From CAZEJK01 sp964512045 (lineage in GTDB: Bacteria > Acidobacteriota > Thermoanaerobaculia > Thermoanaerobaculales > Sulfomarinibacteraceae): DNA of 12,697 bases. The DNA is taken from contig CAZEJK010000145.1 in NCBI GenBank assembly GCA_964512045.1, positions 1-12,697 of the forward strand, in the 5' to 3' direction. Shown piece after piece: positions 1-7,247 of the stretch; positions within the stretch are counted from its first letter, which is position 1; each line of letters starts with the position of its first letter. The translations under genes and the position numbers were made by a program. Under the pieces are notes generated by a model. It searched no databases. It was not told the DNA's origin and worked only from the letters and a program-made list of their open reading frames with translations.

Positions 1-24
1 CGTATAGCGCTGCCCAAGGTCGCC

Positions 25-573
25 GTGGGGTGGATGTTTGCCCTGCTGACCATTGGCGCACTCGTCAGCGAAGAGGAGTTCCTGGCTCTGCCAGAGACCA
101 TGGACCGGGTCGAGCTGTTGGACGGTGAGGTGATTGTGGCGCCATCCCCGACTGTGAGACACCAGACGCTCCTCGTTCGCCTGGCGACCTATCTGGAGTC
201 ATGGAGCGAGTCCTGCCCACCGTCGTTCGTCGGTCTGGCTCCGCTCGACGTCCGGTTTGCGGCTGGACGGATCTTGCAGCCAGACGTGTTCGTGATCCTC
301 CACGAGGTCGCCACCGAGAGCGCGGGGCCTCTCGATATCATCCCCGACATCTGCGCGGAGGTGCTGTCCACGAATCGAGCCTACGACCGCCTGACAAAGC
401 GTCTCGTGTACGCACAAGCGGGCGTTCAGGAGCTGTGGATCGTCGAGCCGAGTGGCCTCATCGAGCGGTGGCACGGCCCAGGCCTCAACGAAGCCGAGGA
501 GCTGACAAGCTCCCTCGCAACACCTCTGCTTCCGGGCTTCGAGCTGGATCTCCAGCAGCTGTTCCGACGCTAG
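25..573 (+). CDS. Uma2-family (DUF820) PD-(D/E)XK nuclease-fold protein
   Basis: This is a 182-residue protein of the Uma2/DUF820 family, which has a restriction-endonuclease-like fold and whose biological role is mostly unproven. The family pattern is clear: VELLDGEV at about 29-36, a PSPTVRHQ segment at 40-47, LQPDVFV with the putative metal-binding Asp87, AEVLS with Glu112, Lys125 in the helix before the YAQAGVQELWIVEP block, and a short C-terminal beta region. The length matches the family (about 180-200 residues). The GTG at 25 has AAGG at 16-19 as a possible ribosome binding site, and an ATG at 34 is an alternative. The frame stays open to base 1, so the true start could lie upstream. 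It converges with the FHA gene. Uma2 genes are often solitary and multicopy, and no toxin or antitoxin partner is visible here. The family call is secure; nuclease activity is inference. Confidence 0.88.
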   Translation: MGWMFALLTIGALVSEEEFLALPETMDRVELLDGEVIVAPSPTVRHQTLLVRLATYLESWSESCPPSFVGLAPLDVRFAAGRILQPDVFVILHEVATESAGPLDIIPDICAEVLSTNRAYDRLTKRLVYAQAGVQELWIVEPSGLIERWHGPGLNEAEELTSSLATPLLPGFELDLQQLFRR

Positions 574-842
574 GTCCGGTGGGGCTTTCGAAGACGGCCT
601 GCCGGCGCAGAGCGGAGCAGACCGTTGGCGACTCACGGATGCGTACCTTCGAAAGCTTGAAGAAGTGACCGTCTTGAGTTGCTCACCGCTACGCGGCCCT
701 GGAGACCTCCCGTCAGGAGCATCGTTCGGTCTACAGGTCACTGCCGCACCTCGGCAGGGCATCAGCGGCGTGCGTGTCGCCCGACCGCGAGTCACCCGCA
801 ATGCCCGGAGAGCACTGTTGTGGAGTTGTTCACGGCGTCAGC
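574..842. other. Intergenic gap between convergent genes
   Basis: The 269 bases between the Uma2 stop and the FHA stop hold no credible gene. The only structure noted is a 9-bp inverted repeat, CTTTCGAAG at 585-593 and CTTCGAAAG at 647-655, separated by 53 bases. It lacks a compact loop or T-run, so it is not a convincing terminator. Confidence 0.5.
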
Positions 843-3326
843 TCACGCTCGAAGGCGCGCACGCCAGGTGCCGAGCACTAGCTCGCAACCGTCCTCGAGC
901 CACGACTTCGAGACCTGCTGGCCGTCGAGCCAGACGCCGTTGGTGCTCGCGAGGTCCTCGATCCATAGTCGCCCGTCCGGCTCGCGGAAGATCCGCGCAT
1001 GGTGCCGGGAGACTCCGCGTGAGGCGGCCACAACGTCATTGTCCTCGGCAGAGCCAATGGTCGTGCAGCGGCCGGTCATGGCGTGCCGCACTCCCGACGC
1101 CTCGATGAGGACAGGCTCCGCCGGCTCCGGACCAACCGGCAGCGGCGGAGGCGCTGGGGCCGACTGTGGGATTGCTTCAGGAGGAGACGCCGGAGCGAGT
1201 ACCGGCGGCTGCGGAGGCACCGCCAGACCGGGCGGCAGCTCTGAAACGTTGGTGACGGCCTCCAGCCCTCTCTCGGAGCCCGGTCGCGAGGAACGCCGGA
1301 GCCACCATACGGCGAGACCAAGACCCACCACGAAAAGGACAAGACCTCCGGCGAGCAGCACCAGCCAGAGCACACGCGGCACGCCCAACCGACCGTCGCG
1401 GACCTGTGGCTCGGTCTCGTCTGCGCGATCCGTGCCTCGATCGTTTGCCGTCTCGATCGCAGGCGCATCAGGCGACGTCATCGCCTGCACTGCGTCGGGC
1501 AACGGCGGCCCCATCGTCTGCAACACATCGCGCATGGCGAGAGCCGAGTCACTCGGCGCAGCCCGTCTCGGCGCCCCGACGGCTCCTCCGGGGAGAAGGT
1601 CGAGCGACTGGCCGTCCCTCACGACCGTCTCGCTCCCGTCTCGCCCAACCACGCCAGGCGAGCCTTCGAAGACATGCAAGACCGGCGTACCGCTCTCGCC
1701 GGAGGTGACCGCCACCTCGCTGCGCAGGATAACGAGGTGGGCGTTGTCGGGCAGATACCCACCATGGGACTCGATGACGTCCTTCGTTGCCATCACAGAC
1801 TCGATGATCACGAAGGCGTAGCCACCAGCCACCGGACCGCCGAGAGCCGTTGCGGCGCCGACCACGGCCGACTTGACGAGCAGATCGGTCCCCTGGCCGA
1901 CGAGGAAGTGCACGACATGGGACATTGCCTGGCCACCGGACGTCATGCTTCGGTTCGGGACGCCGCTGATCATCGCGTCCAGCACACCCGGCGCATGCAC
2001 CATGAAGATGCCCTCGGTCCCGTCGAGCCAGAGCACCTGGACACCGATCCCCGACCCCGTCGGCAGGTAGCTCCGGCTCCGCGGCTCGTCGTCGGGCCGC
2101 GCGTCGACCAGCAGTTGTGCCTCTGGCCCCGGGACACCGATGTAGAAGTCGGGCCGCTCGAAAACCACGTCCTCGGCCAACCGCTCTCCCCTGCCGATCG
2201 TGATCCGGTGATGCACCCCCTCCCGGCGGACCACCTCTTGGCCGGCAGGACGGGTCCACCGCTCCTGCCAGGAGCCACCAGGATCCAACGTCCTCGACCG
2301 GACCGCTTCCAGGACGGCCAACGGGACCAGCGGACCGCCGGGAGGGCTGTAGTGCACCGCTCGGACGAAGGCGCCGTGGCGCACGACCATGGTCGCTCCG
2401 CCGGTTACACGCTCCGCATCCGCCGGGTTGCCGCTGTCCACAGACGCCGCAACGCCGATCCGCTGCGGCAGCGGGACGTTCCTCATGCGGATCCGTCCGA
2501 AGTCGAGAAAGAACCGGACGATCACGCGGCCGGCACCATCCGTCCGTGGCGCATCGGCGCCGTCGATGGTGTTGAGGGCCAGGTTGAACTCCTCGACCTC
2601 GATCCATCTCTTCTCTGAGCTGTCCCACCACGCCCACCGATCCGCCAGGCAGCGGACCTCGCCGACGACCTCGAGCCGCACCGGCTCACCGACCAGAGGA
2701 TCACCATCCTCCGTGACCTCGGCCCAAAAGGTGAGCGGCAGGTGCCGATGGTCGCTGCCGTCGTAGGCCGCGACCTTGAGGCTCCGCACCGTGCGCGGCC
2801 GATCGTGCTTGGCGAGAAGAGCAGCGGCGTAGGCATCGCGATACCGCTTCCAGTTGCCGCCAACGGAGATCCAGAGATTCCCGGCCAGCTGCAGATTGCC
2901 ATCTCGCGTCGGCCCGGGACCGTTCTGATAGTAGTCCTCGATCATCGATCCGGTGTCTTCTCCTAAGGCACGGTGGCTCATCCGCCACTGGAAACCCGCA
3001 TCGAGCGCGCTCTCGTAGATCAGTATCTCCACCTGTGCGAACGTGTCGGGGTCTCCGGGCTTCGTGAACCTCTGGCGGATCCGTACTCCCCAGCTCACCC
3101 TTCCCGTGGGGTTCCGGCCGTCCCGCTCTGCGAAGCTCCAGTAGGCGGGGTCGTCGATACGGACCTCACCAGCTACTGCCTTCTGCTTCGGCAGCTCCGC
3201 CTCGGTCAGCAGGTATCTGGAGGCATCGATGGACCGCGTCCACTCCGGCGGCTCCATCCCTTCAGCAACCCACGGCAGCACGAGAAGGCTCACAACGATC
3301 CACCACCAGGACCTTTGGACACCCAT
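843..3326 (-). CDS. Secreted, membrane-anchored protein with C-terminal cytoplasmic FHA domain
   Basis: This is a protein of about 827 residues with a single-span membrane layout. Residues 1-24 are a signal peptide (Trp-rich hydrophobic core, ending near VAEG). A long extracytoplasmic region of no recognised family follows to about 645. It includes a Gly/Ala-rich hydrophobic stretch (about 482-508) and, near 540-583, a FecR-like segment (LHVFEGSPGVV, then VRDGQSLDLLPGG). A transmembrane helix lies at about 652-675, bounded by WWLRRSSR, then a Pro-rich linker (about 697-740). The FHA domain (about 740-827) keeps the phosphothreonine-binding elements: TTIGSAEDND, VSRHHARI with the Ser-Arg-His core, and STNGVWLDG. 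FHA domains bind phosphothreonine, so the tail should dock a kinase substrate in the cytosol. The ATG at 3326 is preferred because GGAGG at 3332-3336 sits five bases upstream; a GTG at 3332 is the alternative. No kinase gene is adjacent. Confidence 0.82.
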   Translation of the reverse strand: MGVQRSWWWIVVSLLVLPWVAEGMEPPEWTRSIDASRYLLTEAELPKQKAVAGEVRIDDPAYWSFAERDGRNPTGRVSWGVRIRQRFTKPGDPDTFAQVEILIYESALDAGFQWRMSHRALGEDTGSMIEDYYQNGPGPTRDGNLQLAGNLWISVGGNWKRYRDAYAAALLAKHDRPRTVRSLKVAAYDGSDHRHLPLTFWAEVTEDGDPLVGEPVRLEVVGEVRCLADRWAWWDSSEKRWIEVEEFNLALNTIDGADAPRTDGAGRVIVRFFLDFGRIRMRNVPLPQRIGVAASVDSGNPADAERVTGGATMVVRHGAFVRAVHYSPPGGPLVPLAVLEAVRSRTLDPGGSWQERWTRPAGQEVVRREGVHHRITIGRGERLAEDVVFERPDFYIGVPGPEAQLLVDARPDDEPRSRSYLPTGSGIGVQVLWLDGTEGIFMVHAPGVLDAMISGVPNRSMTSGGQAMSHVVHFLVGQGTDLLVKSAVVGAATALGGPVAGGYAFVIIESVMATKDVIESHGGYLPDNAHLVILRSEVAVTSGESGTPVLHVFEGSPGVVGRDGSETVVRDGQSLDLLPGGAVGAPRRAAPSDSALAMRDVLQTMGPPLPDAVQAMTSPDAPAIETANDRGTDRADETEPQVRDGRLGVPRVLWLVLLAGGLVLFVVGLGLAVWWLRRSSRPGSERGLEAVTNVSELPPGLAVPPQPPVLAPASPPEAIPQSAPAPPPLPVGPEPAEPVLIEASGVRHAMTGRCTTIGSAEDNDVVAASRGVSRHHARIFREPDGRLWIEDLASTNGVWLDGQQVSKSWLEDGCELVLGTWRARLRA

Positions 3327-3481
3327 CGCCACCTCCGGAGCACCCCCGGCAGACTAGCACGTCTCGACGCAGCTGCTGTGAGTACTGAAGTTGTCGCACG
3401 TAATCGGACCATCAGACCGATCCCACTGCTGTCGCCCCGATAGAGAGACCGCAGAGATTGCTGCCTCTCGCACCATGGCAC

Positions 3482-3509
3482 CGGATCCTCCCGAGGCATG
3501 GAGGATCCG
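3482..3509. repeat. Perfect 10-bp inverted repeat (hairpin)
   Basis: CGGATCCTCC at 3482-3491 is exactly complementary to GGAGGATCCG at 3500-3509, with an 8-base loop. It lies downstream of the radical SAM gene and upstream of the FHA gene, both on the minus strand. There is no T-run on either side, so it is not a standard intrinsic terminator. It could be an RNA structure, a protein-binding site or the scar of a mobile element. Confidence 0.6.
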
Positions 3510-3648
3510 CAAGCCGCACTCGACCTACATATCCGCACATCGAGGCAATGATTTCTGCGAAGTTATCGCCTTCGAAATCAACTACTTATCATCATCGTCT
3601 TCCCGCGGAGAGAGGATCTCTGCTACGGATTCCTCCTCCCACTCGCTG

Positions 3649-3743
3649 GGTGCCACTGATCACAAGCTCACATTGCGCTTGGAGTAGCCGCCCGTGAATT
3701 GGGGGCAACCTGCGTTGTGAGGTTGTGATCAGTGGCGCCAATC
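3649..3743. repeat. Palindromic repeat element, copy 1
   Basis: Two arms face each other. The 24-base core at 3649-3672 is the reverse complement of the core at 3716-3739 with two mismatches, around a 43-base centre. The right arm, extended to 3706-3743, is identical over 38 bases to 6415-6452. Just beyond it, ATCAGTGGCGCCA (3728-3740) is repeated in tandem as ATCAGTGGCACCA (3741-3753). The form resembles a small MITE or a paired REP-type element, or a replication hairpin of a rolling-circle transposon. Confidence 0.75.
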
Positions 3744-3754
3744 AGTGGCACCAA

Positions 3755-3871
3755 TCGGTAGGCTCGGGTCGTATGGAGCCGCGGCTCGGACACATGCATG
3801 ATGACACTGGCCAGGAAGTCGGACGGGTCGAAGTGCTCGGTCTGGGCACGCGTGAGGCTCTCCCCGCCGTC
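3755..3871 (-). pseudogene. Fragment resembling the C-terminus of an IS91-type transposase
   Basis: One minus frame reads a segment containing SLTRAQTEHFDPSDFLA followed by IMHVSEPRLHTTRAYR. This resembles the C-terminal signature of IS91/IS801-like (Y2, rolling-circle) transposases, in which an F-DP-x-DFLA block and an H-x-P-x-P-x-x-H-x-x-R-x-Y block precede the end. The usual continuation after the tyrosine is lost where the frame enters the repeat element, and there is no upstream catalytic portion. The fragment directly abuts the stop codon of the radical SAM gene. It rests on about 40 residues recognised by eye, so the family assignment is moderate at best. Confidence 0.45.
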
Positions 3872-6059
3872 AGACCTCCAGCGGGCGGGTGCCGGCCAGC
3901 GTGGCCTCGTACCGCCCCCGACGGTCGCGGCTGTTGTACCGGAAGATGGTGTCGACCAGGCGCGGATGCAAACGGCCGAAGCGCTCGGCATAGCGCTTGC
4001 TCAGCCAGCGATAGTACTTCTCCATGCTCTTCATATTCTGGGTGAAGACGATGTCAACCAGATCGTCGATGAGGTCGTCCGCATTCTCGCCGAAGAGCTC
4101 GTAGCGGGGAAGGTCGGTGGCGCCGAGCACCGGCTGGTACTCCTGGACGAACACGTAGGCGCCGGGCAGCGAGCGCAGGAACCGAAACCGTTCGACGTCC
4201 TCCTCAAGCGAGGTGTCGAAGCCGTACATGCAGATGAACTGCACGTTGTCCGCGGCAGAGAACCCGAGCCGTTCGTAGGACCTGCGGACGAGATCGAGCC
4301 CGGTGACCCCGTTAAGCGAGAAGTGGAACGTGCTCCGGGTGAACGACACGTTTGCGCACCGGACGCGGCTGAGGATGTCGGCCACGGGCTCGTCGACGCG
4401 GCGGATGTCCAGGGTCTGGTTGAAGTTCACCTGCAGGTCGCGGCGTACCATCTCCTCGAGCATGGCGCCGGCATCGGGATGGGCGAGGATGTTGTCGTCA
4501 AGCAGGATGAGCTTGCTCCTGCCCTGGAGCAGTGTGTCGAGGTCACTGACGCGACGGACGTTTCCTTCCTTGTGGGGCACGATACAGAAACGGCAGCGGG
4601 AGGGGCAGCCGCGGGTCAGGAAGCCCATGGCGCGGTCGCCGAGCTCGGGGTAGAGCTGGTAGTCGGCGGGCAGGCTCTCGATCTCGCGGGGCAGGCGTCG
4701 GGTGAGATCGACGCCCGAGCCGCCGCCGACGAGGGAGTCACCGTACCGCTGCCTCAATCGTTCCATTCTGCGCCGGGACGCTGGGGTGAAGAACACCGCG
4801 CTCGCATAGACCGTGTCCACGCCAGTCGCCTTTGTTTCCCCCCGTACCAGCGCGACAGTCTTGCCGCGGCTCTTGAAGTGGCTGCCGAGCTTCATCAAGG
4901 CGAGGTTGGGCAGACGCCCGTCCACCTGTGCGAGCACGATCGATGGCCCTCTCTGGAGGGGCGTGCGTCTCTGTGCAGGTCGGGCGGATGCCTCGGGTAG
5001 AGCGAGGCTCGCCTCTCGGATGTCGTCAGGAAGCTCGCTCCGTGCCTCTGGCACGAGGGTCACCAGCAGCTGCAAACCCGGCAGCAGCTCGTGCATGAGC
5101 CTGATCCAGGAGCCGAGACGAGGGCGTGGGCAAACCTCGTCACAGCGATCGACCAAGAGCACACCGGGCATCAGCAGAGGCGTACCGCTGTGAGGGAACG
5201 CGTCCATCAGGTGGCGGGCCGCATCGAGTGCCGGCAGTGCGGCGCGTCGCTGCCAGCCCGCCAAGCTCTTCCACGCCCTCGCGAAGTCGTGAGCCTTCTC
5301 ACTCCAGCACCCGGTGGCGATGTCGAGATGCTGGGCCAGCAGCTCGGACAACCTGGCCAGCGTCTGCTGCGCGGGAAAGCGAGCGCATCGAACAGCCCTG
5401 TAGTTGAGCCGGCTGAGAAAGTGAACCGGGTCGGTGACTTTGGCGCCGCCGTCGAGCAGCGATGCGTAGCGCCGGGCACGGAAGAAGGGGTCCCTGAACT
5501 CGAAGTCGTCGTCTCCCTCGAGGGGCTCGAGATCAGAGCCGTGAGCCAGCGAGAAGCAAGTCGTGTTGCCAGTTCCGTAGCCGGGCCCGGACCACCTCCC
5601 GCCCCCTGAAAGCCTTGCCCCCCGCCTGACGGGTGTGGCCCGGACAGACCTTCCCGAGCTCTCGATGCGAAGGGCCCGGCCGATGATCGGCGCTGCATCT
5701 TGCCGGCGGTCGTAGGGCGCGTGGGCCGCGAGGACGTACTCGATGCAAAGCGACCCCGGCTCGACACCAAGGACCATCTGCGGATCGGCGAGCACGCGCG
5801 GCACAAAGGGATGACCGCAACAGGCCAGAGCCGCGAGCCGGAGGGTCGCAGTGCCAGCTGCGTCCGAGTCGAGCAGAGTCCACTTGCGGATGCCTTGCTG
5901 CTCCCTCTGAACCGTCACGGCGCCACCCACCACGCCGCGGGCCTCGAGGCTCAGGAGATACACGAGCGGCCTCCGATCGCACGTCAGGCGAGGTACCGGG
6001 GTTCCTCGGCCGCGGCGAGGATAGCACTCCCTCCCGTTGTGCCCGGTGTGCTGCGCCAT
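3870..6059 (-). CDS. Radical SAM protein fused to an N-terminal SMC/RecF-like ATPase-type region
   Basis: The open frame codes for 729 residues. The C-terminal part (about 374-729) is a radical SAM enzyme. It starts with a Rossmann-like strand, VLAQVDGRLPNLALMKL, has VYASAVFF, then the 4Fe-4S motif GCPSRCRFC (Cys485, Cys489, Cys492), a TIM-barrel region with LLDDNILAHP, and MYGFDTSLEED. The chemistry is unknown. The N-terminal part resembles SMC/RecF-type ATPases: GYGTGNT near 160, a conserved LTD-like segment near 208, and GVLLVDRCDEVCP (299-311), which aligns with a Walker B/D-loop but has Arg305 where the catalytic Glu is expected. The linker PAQRRTPLQRGPSIVLAQ is continuous. An internal GTG at 4935-4937, with GAGAGG at 4948-4953 ten bases upstream, could start a stand-alone radical SAM protein of about 355 residues. 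The annotated start at 6059 is doubtful because the ATPase continues upstream out of frame. Confidence 0.8.
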   Translation of the reverse strand: MAQHTGHNGRECYPRRGRGTPVPRLTCDRRPLVYLLSLEARGVVGGAVTVQREQQGIRKWTLLDSDAAGTATLRLAALACCGHPFVPRVLADPQMVLGVEPGSLCIEYVLAAHAPYDRRQDAAPIIGRALRIESSGRSVRATPVRRGARLSGGGRWSGPGYGTGNTTCFSLAHGSDLEPLEGDDDFEFRDPFFRARRYASLLDGGAKVTDPVHFLSRLNYRAVRCARFPAQQTLARLSELLAQHLDIATGCWSEKAHDFARAWKSLAGWQRRAALPALDAARHLMDAFPHSGTPLLMPGVLLVDRCDEVCPRPRLGSWIRLMHELLPGLQLLVTLVPEARSELPDDIREASLALPEASARPAQRRTPLQRGPSIVLAQVDGRLPNLALMKLGSHFKSRGKTVALVRGETKATGVDTVYASAVFFTPASRRRMERLRQRYGDSLVGGGSGVDLTRRLPREIESLPADYQLYPELGDRAMGFLTRGCPSRCRFCIVPHKEGNVRRVSDLDTLLQGRSKLILLDDNILAHPDAGAMLEEMVRRDLQVNFNQTLDIRRVDEPVADILSRVRCANVSFTRSTFHFSLNGVTGLDLVRRSYERLGFSAADNVQFICMYGFDTSLEEDVERFRFLRSLPGAYVFVQEYQPVLGATDLPRYELFGENADDLIDDLVDIVFTQNMKSMEKYYRWLSKRYAERFGRLHPRLVDTIFRYNSRDRRGRYEATLAGTRPLEV

Positions 6060-6338
6060 GCCCGATCACGTCCGGCCGGCTTCCGAGGTCGCCCAAGGCC
6101 CGCCAGAGCCGCCGGACCGGCGCCGCTCCGCAGGTCTCGCGCAGCGGATTGGACCTCGGAAGCAGGCTCGCCTCGAGCAGCAGCACGTGGTCCCCGGCCT
6201 CCAGGCGCTGGCGACTCCCGTGGGCCACCGCGCTGGTCTTGCCGCTCTACCCGGCACGCCGACCAAAATGCATCCAGAGTGCTCGCCGCCGAGCCAGTCG
6301 TCGAGCCGGAGCCCGAGATCCGGCCGCCCCACATCCAT
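6060..6338 (-). pseudogene. Out-of-frame N-terminal ATPase segment with disrupted Walker A
   Basis: Upstream of the 729-residue frame, a minus reading frame from the ATG at 6338 gives MDVGRPDLGLRLDDWL and then CILVGVPG, which looks like the strand leading into a P-loop. At 6245-6248 two surplus bases break it: removing AG from GGTAGAGCGGC would give GVPGSGKTS. The next frame indeed reads GKTSAVAHGSRQRLEAGDHV, a normal post-Walker A helix and strand. The first and third segments (6338 and 6059) share a frame, so a compensating shift must lie before about 6059. I read this as the damaged 5' end of the ATPase-radical SAM gene; a sequencing or assembly error is possible. Confidence 0.55.
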
Positions 6339-6362
6339 CGCCGGCACGGGCGCTCCACGGAC

Positions 6363-6452
6363 GGCGCCCTGATCACGACCTCACATAGCACGGAAGGTGC
6401 CACCAGCACAGATCCAACCTGCGTTGTGAGGTTGTGATCAGTGGCGCCAATC
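6363..6452. repeat. Palindromic repeat element, copy 2
   Basis: The arm at 6363-6385 is the reverse complement of the core at 6425-6448 except for one substitution and one missing base, around a 39-base centre. The right arm at 6415-6452 is identical over 38 bases to 3706-3743 and has the same orientation. The M20 peptidase remnant begins at the very next base, 6453. Confidence 0.75.
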
Positions 6453-6965
6453 CAGAGCTCGGTCCGCTTCCCGTTCCTGTCCGTCGGCGAGGTCGGGGTC
6501 TACAACATCTCCGCCGGGAACGGCAGCCTGGGAATCGAGATCCGTCCAATCCCACAGGACGACATCGAGGCGATGATGCGTGAGGTCCGACGCGCCTGCG
6601 CCGATCTCGAGCTGCACGTGGACGTCATGGAAGGCGGCGTGGAGTGCCCGAGAGACAACCCGCACCTCGCGTCTCTGCTCGATGCCGTGCACACGGCGAC
6701 AGGATCGCCGGCTCGCGTCTCCCGCAAGCGGCCCGGCACGTCGGCGCGGTTCGCCCCGGGCGGCAACGCGATCGTGTGGGGCCAGACCGGGATCGGCCCC
6801 CACTCGCGGGATGAACGTCACTTCATCCCGAGCATCGAGCCGTACCTCGAGATTCTCGACGTGTACGCGGATCGACTCCAGGGGCAGCTGATCCAGCACC
6901 ACCGTCCAGACCGGGGCGTTTCGGCCGCCTCCGCACTCGCAGCCAGCTCTGCCCGAAGCTCGTAA
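6453..6965 (+). pseudogene. C-terminal fragment of an M20-family metallopeptidase
   Basis: About 170 residues match the C-terminal part of M20/M25/M40 peptidases (ArgE/DapE/carboxypeptidase-like deacylases). VGEVGVYNIS and SLGIEIRPIPQDD belong to the end of the dimerisation domain and its return strand. GNAIVWGQTGIGPHSRDER and HFIPSIEPY form the end of the catalytic domain, with the His of the GPH segment being the expected late metal ligand. Family members are usually about 400-460 residues. The N-terminal catalytic half, with the HxD and EE motifs, is absent. Homology begins right after the repeat element. The apparent ATG at 6441 lies inside the repeat, so that start is accidental. The last 20 or so residues (Ala/Ser-rich) look non-homologous. 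A functional peptidase is not expected. Confidence 0.8.
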
Positions 6966-7232
6966 GCTGCACTGAGGCGACGGCGCTCCCGGGAACTGAC
7001 GGCACGCACCAGCGACCAGACGTGAACCGGCATCGTCAACGCATCTGAAGAGCACTGCCGTCCAGCGCTCTCGGTTGAGGGCTCACATCCGAGCTGAAAT
7101 ACCCGGACGTCGGGAGCGATTCTCCCAGCCATCATGAGTCGTCTGCTCATCGTCTCGTGCGATGGCAGACGAGCTTCGTTCACATCGACCGCAGAGCGCC
7201 TGCACGATGCGGGCACGACGTTGGTCCAACCG
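6966..7232. other. Gap upstream of carbonic anhydrase
   Basis: No gene is supported in these 267 bases. A short 5-bp hairpin, GGGAG at 7112-7116 with CTCCC at 7122-7126, is visible but weak. The promoter of the carbonic anhydrase gene should lie here; no clear -35/-10 pair was found. Confidence 0.4.
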
Positions 7233-7238
7233 AAGGAG
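7233..7238 (+). promoter_or_regulatory. Ribosome binding site of the carbonic anhydrase gene
   Basis: AAGGAG lies nine bases before the ATG at 7248. It decides the start in favour of the signal-peptide methionine rather than the in-frame ATG at 7134, whose extra 38 residues would bury the signal sequence. Confidence 0.75.
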
Positions 7239-7247
7239 AAGAAACCC

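Larger units (their letters stand above)
3327..3869. other. Gene-poor region with hairpin, palindromic repeat and transposase scrap
   Basis: The 543 bases between the FHA start and the radical SAM stop contain no intact gene. A perfect 10-bp hairpin lies at 3482-3509, the first palindromic repeat element at 3649-3743, and a short transposase-like remnant at 3755-3871 (minus). The stretch around 3545-3600 is visibly more AT-rich than the flanking genes, which suits regulatory or acquired DNA. A promoter for the FHA gene should lie at about 3340-3450 on the minus strand, but I saw no convincing -35/-10 pair there. Confidence 0.6.

Noticed and set aside
585..655. 9-bp inverted repeat as a terminator of the Uma2 or FHA gene
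   Set aside because: The arms are 53 bases apart with no compact stem or T-run, and could be chance.
199..801. Long minus-strand open frame opposite the Uma2 gene
   Set aside because: It is a shadow of the Uma2 coding sequence caused by high GC. Its translation is Arg-rich and resembles no family.
679..1821. Plus-strand open frame of 380 codons opposite the FHA gene
   Set aside because: Ser/Thr/Arg-rich composition typical of an antisense shadow. The minus strand has a clear FHA domain and signal peptide here.
3649..3753. CRISPR array from the repeated units
   Set aside because: Only two elements exist, about 2.7 kb apart, each palindromic, with no spacer series and no cas gene.
3798..5000. 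Plus-strand open frame of 400 codons opposite the radical SAM gene
   Set aside because: It lies against the conserved radical SAM motifs and shows no recognisable domain, so it is a shadow.
6438..7055. Minus-strand open frame opposite the M20 remnant
   Set aside because: The plus strand carries clear M20 motifs over most of this span; the minus translation has none.
7134..7247. Upstream extension of the carbonic anhydrase to an ATG at 7134
   Set aside because: It would put 38 residues ahead of a clear signal sequence, while the ATG at 7248 has a good ribosome binding site.
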